Assembly: GCA_963732355.1 (NCBI GenBank)
Contig: CAVSZD010000007.1
Location: 682,001-746,000 of the forward strand
Reading direction: 5' to 3'
Length of the DNA stretch: 64,000 bases
DNA from: JADKAV01 sp963732355
GTDB taxonomy: Bacteria > Actinomycetota > Actinomycetes > S36-B12 > UBA10799
Below the pieces are notes generated by a model, which saw only the letters and a program-made list of their open reading frames with translations, did no database searches and was not told where the DNA came from. The translations under genes were made by a program, and so were the position numbers. Positions 52,285 to 61,651 of the stretch are shown here, piece by piece (positions within the stretch are counted from its first letter, which is position 1; every line of letters begins with the position of its first letter).

Positions 52285-52668
52285 ATGGCCCGGCCAGTGC
52301 ATTTTGAGATCCACGCCAGCAATCCCGAAACCATTCGAGCGTTCTACGAGAACGTGTTCGGCTGGACCTTCCAGAAGTGGGGCGAGGCCGACTACTGGGT
52401 GATCACCACCGGCGACGAGGTGATGGGGATCAACGGCGGGCTCACGACCAGACAGGGCCCACCACCCACCGACGGTTCGGCGGTCAACGCGTTCGTCAAC
52501 GTGATCGGGGTGGACAACGCCCAGCACTTCTTCGACGCTGCCCTCGCCGCAGGCGCGACGGTGGCCCTTCCCGTCGAAAGGATGCCCGGGGTGGGCACGA
52601 TGGCTTACCTGAAGGACCCCGACGGCAACCTGTTCGGCATCATCCAACCGGAGCCCGGCAGCGGCTGA
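52285..52668 (+). CDS. VOC-family (glyoxalase-like) protein
   Basis: A 127-residue VOC-fold protein: VHFEIHASNPETIRAFYENVFGWTFQKWG at the start is the usual beta-alpha-beta entry of the fold with a histidine metal ligand, and LKDPDGNLFGIIQPEPG is the closing strand. It resembles small CFP-30B-like VOC proteins. Substrate unknown. Convergent with the large hydrolase gene, 7 bases apart. Confidence 0.85.
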   Translation: MARPVHFEIHASNPETIRAFYENVFGWTFQKWGEADYWVITTGDEVMGINGGLTTRQGPPPTDGSAVNAFVNVIGVDNAQHFFDAALAAGATVALPVERMPGVGTMAYLKDPDGNLFGIIQPEPGSG

Positions 52669-52675
52669 CCAACCC

Positions 52676-54235
52676 TCAGTGCGGGGGCAAGGAACCGGCA
52701 GTCGAACTCGTGGTCAACGCGTCCCGCTCGACCTCTCGGCGGGCGAGCAGAGCCGCAACCTTATCGACATCGACCTCTGAGCCCAACACTTGCGCCAGGA
52801 CCGGCGCCAGATCGGCCCGGTAGTCGTGGCCCACGGAATGGAACACGCCGGACTGCTGCTGAGCGGCGAACACGAGGTCGAAGATCACCTGCCACCACGT
52901 GAGGCCGGGCATCCACGCCATGTCGTCGGGGATGTTGCGACCCCTGGCCCCCTTGAGCCAATAGGGATCGCGCCACGCCAGCTCGCCGTCCCAACGGGTC
53001 ACCGGGTCGGCATCGTGATCGATGAACCACAACTGAGCGCTTTCATCGCCTTTCATCTGTGCCCATCGGTCCAGGTGCACGACGTTGGGACTGTGGAGCA
53101 GGTCATTGCGCAAGGACGGTCCGCCCGGCGTTCCGACACTGACTAGGGCATCGATGCCATCGACACGTCCCTGGTCATCAACCCGTGACGGGTTCAACTG
53201 CAGCGCTTCCTGTGCCACCCGAGCGCCCAGGCTCTCGCCGTACATAACGATCCGCGGTGCCGAGGAACGCCCAGCCAACCGCTCAAGGATCCCGTCAAGC
53301 AGCAGTCGCACGGTCTTCGCACCGAGTTCCACCCGGGGCAAGGACAGCATCGAGGGCAGCACGCCGTACTGCACCACGACACTTGCGCAGTCCCCCCGCG
53401 TGAAGCATTCGATCGCTTCAGCGGCGACGTAGTCGGCGTATCCAGAGCCAGCCGGACTCATGATCAGCAGGGTTCCTCGATCGAACCCACCCAGCCGCTC
53501 GAGGTCGGCCAGCGCAAGATCCACCCGTTCCTCAACGGTGGCGGCGCTGTGCAGCCCGGCGTACACACGGATGGGTTCGATGGCGTCGCCGTCCACGCTG
53601 CGGATCTGCTCGGCTGGCGTGCGCAGACTGACGAAACGGCGGCCATCACGTGCCAGGGTGTCGTAGGCCACCCCCGACGCCGGACCACCCGAGACGTGGC
53701 TGTTGTCCGGAGCATCGACCAGAGCCGGATCAGCCCGGGTGCCGACTTCCCGCAGGAGACGAAGGGCCACGGTGGCCCCAGCAGCAGCGGCTCCTGCTAC
53801 CCCGGCAGCCGCCGCCAGCCCCACCGCCGACGACCACCCGAGCGGCGGTCCCCCCCGCCTGCGGGCCAACGCATCCCCTGCAGATCCCAGCGCAGCAGCC
53901 GCCAACACCGGCGCTTGCGCAAGGGCGAACCCCGCCAGCGATCCGGCAGCGACGGCCACTGGAGCATTCTGCGGGCGCGGATCCCACTGCGGGTAGGCGC
54001 CACGCTGCGCCTTGACGTGCGTGAGCGCCCGCGCAATGGCCACGGCGGAACCGGCCGCGCTCAGCCACCCCGCGGCGGGCAGTCTGCGATGCCGGCCGGG
54101 CAGCGTCGCAAGTCCCATGGTGGCCACGCAACTACCTGTCACCAGGACCTGGTGCTGGGTCGTGCGCGGAACCAATGTCGGTCGCAGCGACTCCACCGCA
54201 CCCACGGCCATCGCCGCGATCTGTACCGTCGTCAC
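52676..54235 (-). CDS. Membrane alpha/beta-hydrolase family protein (DUF2319-type)
   Basis: A 519-residue protein with four or so hydrophobic segments in the first 160 residues and a C-terminal alpha/beta-hydrolase-like domain of the PF10081/DUF2319 type. The nucleophile elbow is IVMYGESLGARVAQEAL, an acid is likely in the FIDHDADPVTRWDGEL segment, and a late FHSVGHDYRADL holds histidines. Actinobacteria-specific. It may act on envelope lipids, but nothing specific is shown. GTG 54235 is the longest start; the region between it and the divergent PCD gene is 64 bases. Confidence 0.78.
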   Translation of the reverse strand: MTTVQIAAMAVGAVESLRPTLVPRTTQHQVLVTGSCVATMGLATLPGRHRRLPAAGWLSAAGSAVAIARALTHVKAQRGAYPQWDPRPQNAPVAVAAGSLAGFALAQAPVLAAAALGSAGDALARRRGGPPLGWSSAVGLAAAAGVAGAAAAGATVALRLLREVGTRADPALVDAPDNSHVSGGPASGVAYDTLARDGRRFVSLRTPAEQIRSVDGDAIEPIRVYAGLHSAATVEERVDLALADLERLGGFDRGTLLIMSPAGSGYADYVAAEAIECFTRGDCASVVVQYGVLPSMLSLPRVELGAKTVRLLLDGILERLAGRSSAPRIVMYGESLGARVAQEALQLNPSRVDDQGRVDGIDALVSVGTPGGPSLRNDLLHSPNVVHLDRWAQMKGDESAQLWFIDHDADPVTRWDGELAWRDPYWLKGARGRNIPDDMAWMPGLTWWQVIFDLVFAAQQQSGVFHSVGHDYRADLAPVLAQVLGSEVDVDKVAALLARREVERDALTTSSTAGSLPPH

Positions 54236-54299
54236 CTCAACATTCTCCCGGGCATCACCAACAGTTGCCTCCCCGGGGCCAGCGCGTCAGGCTCAGAAC

Positions 54300-54596
54300 G
54301 TGAACGAAACACTGACCGAGGCGCAAGTGGCCGCTGAGCTGACCAACCTGGCGGGCTGGACCGGCTCGACCGCCTCACTCGAAAGACGCATCGAGTTCGC
54401 CGACTTCCCCACGGCCATCCGTGCCGTGGTGGCCGTGGCCGAGGCGGCGGAGGAACTGGATCACCACCCCGATATGGACATCAGGTGGCGCACTGTGGTG
54501 TTCACGTTGTCCACCCACTCCGCCGGCGGAGTCACCGGTCTGGATGTCCAACTGGCCCACCGCATCAGCGACATTGCGGCATCCTTGGGCTCATGA
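54300..54596 (+). CDS. 4a-hydroxytetrahydrobiopterin dehydratase (pterin carbinolamine dehydratase)
   Basis: A 98-residue PCD/DCoH-fold protein. The active-site signature is EELDHHPDMDIRWRTVVFTLSTHSAGGVT, seen here as ELDHHPDMDIRW and TLSTHSAGG. It recycles pterin cofactor for aromatic hydroxylases or serves a related role. GTG 54300 has CAGGCT 6 bases upstream and no ribosome binding site. Its stop overlaps the first WYL gene start (ATGA). No aromatic amino acid hydroxylase is in the window. Confidence 0.9.
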   Translation: MNETLTEAQVAAELTNLAGWTGSTASLERRIEFADFPTAIRAVVAVAEAAEELDHHPDMDIRWRTVVFTLSTHSAGGVTGLDVQLAHRISDIAASLGS

Positions 54597-55414
54597 ACTC
54601 CCCCAAGGGCTTCCAGCGTTTGCTGGATGTGGCCTTGGCGCTGACCAGCGCCGGACGGGTCGGGCTTACGACCACAGTCCTGATGCAGCGGGTGGGATAT
54701 CCCGACACCGAATCCGGCAAGCGGCAGATGATGCGCGACCTCGACGATCTGCGCGCCGTGGGGCTGGTGATCGAAAACGCAGCGGCGCTTGGCGAGGATG
54801 CCCGCTACGTGCTCAAGGCCGGGGACGTCAGGTGGCGCGTGGAGTTCAGCGCCGAACAACGCACGGCGCTGCAGGCGGCACTGGCAGCTGCCGACGAGGG
54901 CGGGCAGGTCGCCGTCGCCCGCAAACCGTTGCCGGTGGACCTCGACCGGGTCAGGGAAGCCGTGCGGACCCACTGCGTGATGCGTTTCGGCTACAACGGC
55001 AAGCAGCGTGAGGTCGATCCGCAGTCCTGGCACTGGTCGGCCCACGAACTTGTGGTGACCTGCTGGGAGCCCGCGACAGGGATGTTCAAGAGCTTCACCG
55101 TCTCCCGGATCCAGGACCTGCACATCGGTGCGCCCGGGTCCGCCCGGCCTCCCGCCGACGTCGAACGCCCCCAGTTGGACCCCATCACCTGGAAGGTCGA
55201 TCCCCCTGTGACGGCCGAACTGGAGTGCCCCGGCTTCCAGCAGGACGTGATCGACTTCGTGGGCGGTCAGGCGGACGGCGACCTCGTACATGTGGAAGTC
55301 ACCAACCGTCTGCTCTTCCTCGCTCGTGTCATTGAACTGGGGTCCCGGGCCCGGCTGCTGGGACCGCAGGAACTGCGCGATGAACTTCGCGCCTTGTTGA
55401 CGGTGGCCCTATGA
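54593..55414 (+). CDS. WYL-domain transcriptional regulator (PafB-like)
   Basis: A 273-residue protein with an N-terminal winged helix (FQRLLDVALALTSAGRVG; QMMRDLDDLRAVGL) and a WYL domain from about residue 120 (MRFGYNGKQREVDPQSWHWSAHELVV; SFTVSRIQDLHI). The W-Y-L triad is not canonical: it has SWHWS. WYL pairs of the PafB/PafC type activate DNA-damage genes in mycobacteria. Here the pair sits between PCD and cysK rather than beside the proteasome genes, so the PafB label is tentative. Its stop overlaps the next gene (ATGA). Confidence 0.78.
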   Translation: MNSPKGFQRLLDVALALTSAGRVGLTTTVLMQRVGYPDTESGKRQMMRDLDDLRAVGLVIENAAALGEDARYVLKAGDVRWRVEFSAEQRTALQAALAAADEGGQVAVARKPLPVDLDRVREAVRTHCVMRFGYNGKQREVDPQSWHWSAHELVVTCWEPATGMFKSFTVSRIQDLHIGAPGSARPPADVERPQLDPITWKVDPPVTAELECPGFQQDVIDFVGGQADGDLVHVEVTNRLLFLARVIELGSRARLLGPQELRDELRALLTVAL

Positions 55415-56356
55415 ACACGCGCGCGTCGGACTCCTTCGCCCGGCTCTCAGCCGTCCTGAACCTGCTGCACGCCCACCCGGGCGGTCTTCGGATGGACTTC
55501 CTGGCAGGCCAACTAGGGGTCCCACAGGCGAATCTGCGCCAGGAGATCCTCGACTTCTACGTCGCCGACACCCTCGGGGTGCGTCCGGACACGATCGTCT
55601 TCGTCTCCGCGGACGGTTCCGAAGCGGATCCCAGTTCCGCGGAGGTGGTGCGCGTGGTCAGCGAGACCCCCACCGCGGAGATCGGGGTCGAGCTGCTGTC
55701 ACCACAGCAATGGCTCGAGGTGTACGACAAGGCCGCACGGGTGCGCGAGATGCAACCGGACGACGAGGCTCTGGACTCGGCGGTCAACATCATTGCCGAG
55801 CGGATCCTCACCGGTGTCCCCAGGCGTCCCGACAGCGATATCGGTCGTGACTTGGCCTCGGCGGTGAGTAAACGGCTGGCAGTTCGCACTCGAGTATTCG
55901 CGCGCATGGAAGCCGGGAGTGGTCACACCTCTGGTGAATCCGCTGCGGTTGGTCGAGACCGCGCGTGGATGGGAGTTGGACGCGCTGACCCAAGAGGACC
56001 AACTGCGCACCTACATCGTCGACCGGATTCGCTCAGTGTCCGTGACCGACCAGACGTTCGAGATACCGCCGGGAATCACGCAGCGCCTGGCCGAACACCG
56101 GCGCCTGACTCAGGTGGACCTCGTGGTTCCACACGGGTACCTGTGGGTGGTCGACCGGTACGCGGAGAGCAGTCACGTGACCGGCCAGGACGAGGGTGAC
56201 GTGCAGGTGAGCGCCCAATTCCTGCCACCGGTGGCTGAACGGGTGGGCTTGATCATCGTCACGGCCCCGAACGCGTTCGTCGTCGGACCGGATCAGTACA
56301 AGGACGCAGGGCAGCGGATGGCGGACGTGATTCTGACCCACCACGGCCTGCGCTGA
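55411..56356 (+). pseudogene. WYL-domain regulator (PafC-like), frameshifted
   Basis: Two frames together encode one WYL protein of about 314 residues. The first frame (55411 to about 55915) has SFARLSAVLNLLHAHPGGLRM, a helix-turn-helix region, and RVFARMEAG. The rest (VVTPLVNPLRLVETARGWELDAL, YIVDRIRSVSVTD, and the WYL C-terminal extension) continues in the frame ending at 56356. The break is the GGG at 55915-55917: removing one G gives a continuous MEAGVVTPLVNPL. Without the correction the protein would end in 262 residues, the last ~95 of them unrelated. Recent mutation or sequencing error; the second half is otherwise well kept. Confidence 0.82.
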
Positions 56357-56414
56357 CCAAGCCCGGTTCGCTGTCGCCATTGCCCTTTCGGACATGGATG
56401 GCAAACTAGGACAT

Positions 56415-57347
56415 ATGCGCATCGCCAACGACGTCACCGACCTGATCGGCAACACCCCCCTGGTCCGGATCAACCGCATCGACGAGGGCGCCGGGGCCAC
56501 AATCACGGCCAAACTCGAGTTCTACAACCCCGCCAACAGCGTCAAAGACCGCATCGGTGTGGCCATGCTCGACGCGGCCGCGGAGAACGGCCTGCTCAAT
56601 CCGGACACCGTGATTGTGGAGCCGACCAGCGGAAACACCGGGATCGCCCTGGCGATGGCCTGCGCGGCGCGCGGAATCAAGTGCGTGCTGACAATGCCGG
56701 AGACCATGAGCATGGAACGCCGCATGCTGCTGCGGGCATTCGGAGCCGACCTGGTGCTCACGCCCGGCCCCGATGGAATGGGCGGAGCGATCGCCAAGGC
56801 TGAGGAATTGGCCAAGGAGAACGAGAACTACGTAATGCCCCAGCAGTTCGCGAACCCGGCCAACCCCGCCATCCACCGCGCGACCACTGCGGAGGAGATC
56901 TGGCGCGACACCGACGGCAAGGTCGACATCTTCGTCTCGGGGGTCGGCACGGGCGGCACCATCACCGGCGTCGGACAGGTCCTCAAGGAGCGCAACCCCG
57001 ACATCCAGGTGATCGCGGTCGAGCCGACTGCGTCGCCGGTCCTTTCCGGCGGGGCCAAGGGCCCGCACCCCATCCAAGGGATTGGCGCCGGATTCGTCCC
57101 CGAGATCCTGGACACCGGCGTTTACGACGAAATCATCAAGGTCGAGTCCGACGACGCGATGGAGACCGCTCGCCGGTCAGCCCGGGAAGAGGGCTTGCTC
57201 GTAGGCATCTCCTCGGGAGCGGCACTGTGGGCGGCGATCGAGGTTGCCAAACGCCCGGAGAACGCGGGCAAGTTGATCGTGGTGATCATCCCCAGCTTCG
57301 GGGAGCGCTACCTCAGTACCCCACTGTTCGCCAACCTCGCCGGCTAA
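56415..57347 (+). CDS. cysK: Cysteine synthase A (O-acetylserine sulfhydrylase)
   Basis: A 310-residue PLP enzyme that makes cysteine from O-acetylserine and sulfide. PLP lysine K44 is in NPANSVKDRIG; the substrate loop is PTSGNTGIALA; the glycine-rich phosphate loop is VSGVGTGGTITG; HPIQGIGAGFVP and GLLVGISSGAA are typical. I chose ATG 56415 where homology begins. No ribosome binding site is seen; CAAACT lies 7 bases upstream. It faces the serine acetyltransferase gene tail to tail (35-base gap), so the two are not one operon. Confidence 0.96.
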   Translation: MRIANDVTDLIGNTPLVRINRIDEGAGATITAKLEFYNPANSVKDRIGVAMLDAAAENGLLNPDTVIVEPTSGNTGIALAMACAARGIKCVLTMPETMSMERRMLLRAFGADLVLTPGPDGMGGAIAKAEELAKENENYVMPQQFANPANPAIHRATTAEEIWRDTDGKVDIFVSGVGTGGTITGVGQVLKERNPDIQVIAVEPTASPVLSGGAKGPHPIQGIGAGFVPEILDTGVYDEIIKVESDDAMETARRSAREEGLLVGISSGAALWAAIEVAKRPENAGKLIVVIIPSFGERYLSTPLFANLAG

Positions 57348-57382
57348 CTCTGGGCCCCGCCGGCGGTTGAGTACTGCCGAGC

Positions 57383-58225
57383 CTAGATACCGGCTCCGTC
57401 TGCGAACGTCTCCACCTGCGTGCGTGCTTGCGTCACGAAACTGCCGGGCCGCAGGTCGGAGGTGACCCAGGTGCCGCCGCCTATGACCGTGCCCTTGCCG
57501 ATGGTGATCCGGCCCAGAACAGTCGCGCCGGAGTAGATGACGACGTCGTCCTCAACGATCGGGTGCCTGGGCAGGCCTTTGGGCACACCGTCCAGTTTCT
57601 TCGCCCCGAGCGTCACGTGCTGGTACAACCGCACGTTCTCACCGATCACGGTCGTCTCCCCGATGACGACACCGGTTCCGTGGTCGATGAAGAACCCCCC
57701 GCCGACAGATGCCGCCGGATGAATGTCGATGCCGGTTTCCGCGCGGCCCAGTTCGGAGATCACGCGCGCCACGAACGGCACCCCGAGGCGATGCAGACTG
57801 TGGGCGATTCGGTGGTGCATCATGGCGTGGATCCCCGGGTAGCAAACCAGGACTTCGGCGACGCTGCGAGCGGCCGGGTCACCCCGGTAGGCCATCTGGA
57901 TGTCCGAATCCAGCAGCCTGCGGATCTCCGGTAGATCCTGCGCGAAACGTCCGACGAGGTCGTCACACTCCACGACGGTCTGCCCCGAGCGACGCTGGAA
58001 GGCCAACTCCGTGGCGACCTCCCCGGTCAAGTTGCCGAGGGCCGACTCCAACATCCGGCGGACGAATGCGCCCACGTCACCGCCTGCCATCCCGAGGCGC
58101 TGCGGGAACAGGGCCTTGATCAGGTGGTCGGTGACTTCGGACAGGACCGCGCGGGACGGCAGTTCTCCTTGATCGTCGGTGCGTAGTTCGGCCAGTGCCG
58201 TCAGCACCTTGTCGTCGGCTCTCAT
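57383..58225 (-). CDS. cysE: Serine O-acetyltransferase (EpsC/SrpH-type)
   Basis: A 280-residue left-handed beta-helix acetyltransferase that makes O-acetylserine for CysK. The helical N-terminal part has AVLSEVTDHLIKALFPQRLG and YRGDPAARSVAEVLVCYPGIHAMMHHRIAHSLH; the hexapeptide part has GIDIHPAASVGGGFFIDHGTGVVIGETTVIGENVRLYQHVTLGAK in hexapeptide turns, with catalytic-type His in FIDHG. The longer N-terminus matches the EpsC/SrpH subgroup rather than classical CysE. ATG 58225 overlaps the YciI-like stop (ATGA). Confidence 0.92.
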   Translation of the reverse strand: MRADDKVLTALAELRTDDQGELPSRAVLSEVTDHLIKALFPQRLGMAGGDVGAFVRRMLESALGNLTGEVATELAFQRRSGQTVVECDDLVGRFAQDLPEIRRLLDSDIQMAYRGDPAARSVAEVLVCYPGIHAMMHHRIAHSLHRLGVPFVARVISELGRAETGIDIHPAASVGGGFFIDHGTGVVIGETTVIGENVRLYQHVTLGAKKLDGVPKGLPRHPIVEDDVVIYSGATVLGRITIGKGTVIGGGTWVTSDLRPGSFVTQARTQVETFADGAGI

Positions 58226-58608
58226 ATGTCGAAATCCGTGAGGACCTCTTGAACGTCTTCGGGGAAGTCCTCGATCTCCTGGATGCGCCGCAACTCCAAG
58301 ACGTCCCCCGGCATGGCCGGGCACCTCTTCGCCCAGGCGACCGCTGCCTCATGGGACTCGACCGTGAGAATCCAGTAGCCGCCGACCGCACCCGCAACCT
58401 CGGTGTTGACCATCGACGCCCCATCGGCGCCGAACTGCAACCGGACACCTTGACCCGGGGGATGCAACCCGTTCAGCGACTCGAGCACACCAGCGTGCGC
58501 AAGATCGGAGTTGTACGCCATCATCTTCGCGACCATCTCCGCCGAGGGCATCGGGTCAGCGTCGTCCGTGCCATAAACCGCTGGGATCATGAACATCACG
58601 TAGCGCAT
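58222..58608 (-). CDS. YciI-family (YCII/DGPF) protein
   Basis: A 128-residue YciI-like ferredoxin-fold protein with MRYVMFMIPA at the start, LAHAGVLESLNGLHPP, GGYWILTVESHEAAVAWAKRCP and ELRRIQEIEDFP. Such proteins are often found near ECF sigma factors; none is here. The ATG at 58608 follows GAGGAG by 5 bases and is preferred over the GTG at 58614. It overlaps the serine acetyltransferase start by 4 bases. Confidence 0.85.
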   Translation of the reverse strand: MRYVMFMIPAVYGTDDADPMPSAEMVAKMMAYNSDLAHAGVLESLNGLHPPGQGVRLQFGADGASMVNTEVAGAVGGYWILTVESHEAAVAWAKRCPAMPGDVLELRRIQEIEDFPEDVQEVLTDFDI

Positions 58609-58735
58609 TGCCACTCCTCGTCGTCGAACCGTAAGCCTAGTTGCGAGAAGCCGACATCGACCACCGCCCGAACGGTCCCCATGGTGAAATCCGACAACTC
58701 AGTTGCCGAAAATCAACATCGCCTGCCCAGACGAC

Positions 58736-60454
58736 CTACTGCGGCATCACGTAGGAGTCGGAAAGCGCGAGCACCTCGTCGACGAAGGCACTCTCCGCCT
58801 CGGCGTCGATACGCGGAGCCCGGATCAGGCCCAAGGCACCAGCCCGCTGGGCGTCGCTGGCCGAGGCCTGCCCGTGCAGGGTCACCGCCATGTCCGACAC
58901 ATCCTGGACGAAGACCGCGAAGATCCGGTCAATGTGCGCCTCACCCAGACCCGGCATCGCACTGACCGTCCCCGGGCGCTGCTGACCGGCCGACTCACAC
59001 ACCAACTGCGCGTAGACGACCTGCGTGAACAACTGCCCCAAGGTGAGCAGGAAGTCAAGGTCCTTCTGCTGTTCGGCACTTGGGGGCGCGGACATGATCA
59101 GCTGCGTGAACGCGTCCACCTGCTCCAGGAAAAGAGCCACGTTCGGCAGGTGCTGGTACTGCTCCAAGGCCGGCCGCCACGGTGCGAACGTGATCTTGCC
59201 CAAGCCGGAGGCGTGTCCTTGCCGGAACAGGTAGCCGTCGTCGGCCGCGTCCTGACGCATCGGGACCTGCGGGTAATCCCCGGTCGCCATCAGGTACTGA
59301 GGCAGGAACTTCAATACCAAAGCAAGGTTCACGTGGACCGTGCCCTCGAGTTTGGGCAGGGCGCGGATGTGCCCGGCGGCCTGCTCGAAGTAGGTGTCCT
59401 TCTCGAACCCGCGCGCGGCGATGATCTCCCACAACAGGTCGATGACCCGCTCGCCCTCGCTGGTCACCTTCATCTTGGTGATGGGGTTGAACAGCAGGAA
59501 CCGGCGGTCGTCGTCGGAGGCTTCGCGGAAGTAGTCGGCACTGCGAGCCGAGTAGAGTTTCATGGCCAACAGGCGGGCATACGCGTCGGCGAACATCCGG
59601 CGCACATGCGGGAAAGTCGTGACCTTGGTGCCGTACAGCACACGGTGGTCGGCGTGGGTCACTGCCTCGTAGAAGGAGTGCTCGCAGATGCCGATGCTCG
59701 CCCAGCCGAGGTTGACCTTGCCGACGTTGACCGTGGCCAGCGCCGCGTCCCAGGCGGCCTTGCCGGTGTGCAAAATGTCGGCCCGCGTGACGGGGTAGTC
59801 GTGCAGCGCGAAAGCCGAGACGTACATCTGGTCGGCCACCACGTTCTTCTGCAGTTCGTATTCGGGGGCCTGGGTGTCGACAAGGAAGAACACGTACTCC
59901 CCCGAGTCGGCGAACTTGCCGAACACGCTCAGTCGGCCCGCCACGTTGCCGTTGCCGATGTAGTACTTCGGACCGTTGGCCACCCAGCCGTTCTCGGTGG
60001 GCGTGAGGATCATGTCGGTCGAGTAGATGTCGGCGCCGTGGGTCTGCTCCGACAGCCCGAACCCGAAGATCGAGCCCGACTCGAGCAGCTTCCCGACCAA
60101 CTGCTTGGCCTCTTCGTTCTCACTCATCCACACCGGGCCCAGCCCCAGCACGGTGACCTGCCAGGCGTACCAGTAGGACAGCGAGTAGAAGCCCAGGATC
60201 TCGTTCAGGTCGTTGATCCGGGCGGTGTCCCAGCGAGCGCCCTCCCCACCCACAGCCGCGGGGGTGCCGAATGCGGCCAGAATCCCCTCTTTGGCGTTGA
60301 AGTCGAGGAAGTCCTGGTACCAGGCGCGTTCGTGGAAGTCGTTCTTCATCTCGGCCAGGCCCTTGTTCTCGAAGAACTCGATCAGGGCCTTCAGCTTCGC
60401 CTGCGTCTCGGGGTCGTAGGCCGACGGGTCATACGTGTGCGGATTGAAGAGCAT
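58736..60454 (-). CDS. Acyl-CoA dehydrogenase family protein
   Basis: A 572-residue flavoenzyme of the acyl-CoA dehydrogenase superfamily. The N-terminal helical region has LKALIEFFENKGLAEMKNDF, the middle beta region FGFGLSEQTHGADIYSTDMIL and GPKYYIGNGNVAGRLSVFGK, then the helical C-terminal half from NVGKVNLGWASIGICEHSFYEAV to VHVNLALVLKFLPQYL. It is longer than the usual 380-400 residues, with an extra C-terminal helical region, like the larger FadE types. ATG 60454 has leaderless spacing. A role in fatty or branched acyl oxidation is inferred. Confidence 0.88.
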   Translation of the reverse strand: MLFNPHTYDPSAYDPETQAKLKALIEFFENKGLAEMKNDFHERAWYQDFLDFNAKEGILAAFGTPAAVGGEGARWDTARINDLNEILGFYSLSYWYAWQVTVLGLGPVWMSENEEAKQLVGKLLESGSIFGFGLSEQTHGADIYSTDMILTPTENGWVANGPKYYIGNGNVAGRLSVFGKFADSGEYVFFLVDTQAPEYELQKNVVADQMYVSAFALHDYPVTRADILHTGKAAWDAALATVNVGKVNLGWASIGICEHSFYEAVTHADHRVLYGTKVTTFPHVRRMFADAYARLLAMKLYSARSADYFREASDDDRRFLLFNPITKMKVTSEGERVIDLLWEIIAARGFEKDTYFEQAAGHIRALPKLEGTVHVNLALVLKFLPQYLMATGDYPQVPMRQDAADDGYLFRQGHASGLGKITFAPWRPALEQYQHLPNVALFLEQVDAFTQLIMSAPPSAEQQKDLDFLLTLGQLFTQVVYAQLVCESAGQQRPGTVSAMPGLGEAHIDRIFAVFVQDVSDMAVTLHGQASASDAQRAGALGLIRAPRIDAEAESAFVDEVLALSDSYVMPQ

Positions 60455-60460
60455 GACCCC

Positions 60461-60466
60461 AAGGTA
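60461..60466 (-). promoter_or_regulatory. Putative -10 for leaderless acyl-CoA dehydrogenase
   Basis: TACCTT, then GGGGTC, then ATG at 60454. Confidence 0.5.
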
Positions 60467-60595
60467 CCCGCGGTTGCGCCGCACCGGTCCAACTGGTCTT
60501 GCTCGCCCGCTTTCGGTGACTACACGACCACTGACTGCGCGTCCAGTCACCCAAAGCTCACAGAACCCGGCTTGGCGACCCGGCACACTGGACCC

Positions 60596-60850
60596 ATGTG
60601 CCGAAACATCACCATCCTGCGCGGCCTTGAACCGCCCGCTACCGACATTGAGATCCGGGCGGCCGCCGAGCAGTACGTGCGCAAGGTCAGCGGAGTAGCC
60701 AAACCGAGTCCCGCCACCCAGGACGCCTACTGCGCAGCTATCGAAGCCGTCGCCGCAGCCACCACCACGCTGCTCGCAGGCCTTCCCCCACGCCGGCAAC
60801 CACCGCGCACCCACCCACCGCTGCGCAGGCTGGGTCTCATCGCCCCCTGA
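60596..60850 (+). CDS. DUF2277 family small protein
   Basis: An 84-residue protein beginning MCRNITILRGLEPPAT, the diagnostic start of the DUF2277 family, with IEIRAAAEQYVRKVSGVAKPS and AYCAAIEAVAAAT. Function unknown. It starts at ATG 60596 (CACACT 6 bases upstream), divergent from the acyl-CoA dehydrogenase. Confidence 0.88.
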   Translation: MCRNITILRGLEPPATDIEIRAAAEQYVRKVSGVAKPSPATQDAYCAAIEAVAAATTTLLAGLPPRRQPPRTHPPLRRLGLIAP

Positions 60851-60911
60851 CCCGGCGAAGGGGTTGACCCGCGGATTGTTGCGTTGTTCCCGGTCGCGCG
60901 TCTGGATCGTC

Positions 60912-60954
60912 GCGTTGTTGCTGGTTTCTGGCCAGAGAACCCGCCACAACACAA
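60912..60954. repeat. Imperfect inverted repeat between convergent genes
   Basis: GTTGTTGCTGGTTTCTGG and CCAGAGAACC, then CCACAACACAAC, can fold into an imperfect hairpin. Its core GTTGCTGGTT(T)CTG...CAGAGA resembles the hairpin at 1063-1105. It lies between the stops of DUF2277 (60850) and the membrane protein (61019) and may act as a two-way terminator. Nothing else is seen in this 168-base gap. Confidence 0.45.
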
Positions 60955-61018
60955 CACTGGCGCTTCCACCGCCGCAACAACGTCACAAACGGGCGGCGGA
61001 AGGACGGACCTCGCCGCG

Positions 61019-61651
61019 TCAGACCTCGACCCCCGCCTCAGTACTCCGGAACAACGCGGCCCAGGCCGTCAGCAGCCAGGCCGCCACGAAACCGATCACC
61101 AGCCAGGTGGTGAACGATGCGACCCATCCGCGCACGAAGAAGGCGTTGAGCGCTGAGACCAGCCACATCACCAACAGCACCAACATCGTGATCGCCACGG
61201 TCCCCAGGTAACGCACGGGCCGCGAACGAATGGCCGCGAAGTTGGCGCCGAGCGGATTGCGAACCCCCGCAGCTGCAGCCACTGGCACGAACGGTGTCAC
61301 TGCCAACAACAGCACCCCCGGCCAGAAGTACAGCGCCAGACCGATTGTGATCACCACAGTCCAGCCCACGACCCAGAGGGCGAACAGCGCAAACCGCGTC
61401 CCCCGCAGATCTCCCAGACTGCTGCGTTCATCGACACTGCGCACGGCGATGTGCGCCATAAGCGCGAACGCCAGAAGCAGCAACGCCGCAGAGATCCCGA
61501 CGGCCAGCCAGAGCGGCGACAGCGCGAGCAGCGACGACTGCACAAGCGCATTGAGCACTGACACCACCATGAACGGCAGGAACCCGCGCCACATTCGCAC
61601 AAGACCGGTTCCTAGGACGGTCCACCCGTACTGCTTCTCCGCAACGCTCAT
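61019..61651 (-). CDS. Polytopic membrane protein of unknown function
   Basis: A 210-residue protein with about six hydrophobic segments (residues 24-46, 48-69, 88-106, 108-126, 144-165, 172-192). It is rich in Leu, Ala and Val and has no motif I recognise. ATG 61651 overlaps the lipoprotein stop (ATGA), so it is the last gene of the metallophosphoesterase-lipoprotein operon. Confidence 0.7.
   Translation of the reverse strand: MSVAEKQYGWTVLGTGLVRMWRGFLPFMVVSVLNALVQSSLLALSPLWLAVGISAALLLLAFALMAHIAVRSVDERSSLGDLRGTRFALFALWVVGWTVVITIGLALYFWPGVLLLAVTPFVPVAAAAGVRNPLGANFAAIRSRPVRYLGTVAITMLVLLVMWLVSALNAFFVRGWVASFTTWLVIGFVAAWLLTAWAALFRSTEAGVEV

Noticed and set aside
58703..60595. Open frame of over 1.8 kb on the plus strand antisense to the acyl-CoA dehydrogenase
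   Set aside because: It is a shadow of the GC-rich codon pattern of the real gene. Only its last 255 bases (60596-60850), with the DUF2277 start, are a real gene.
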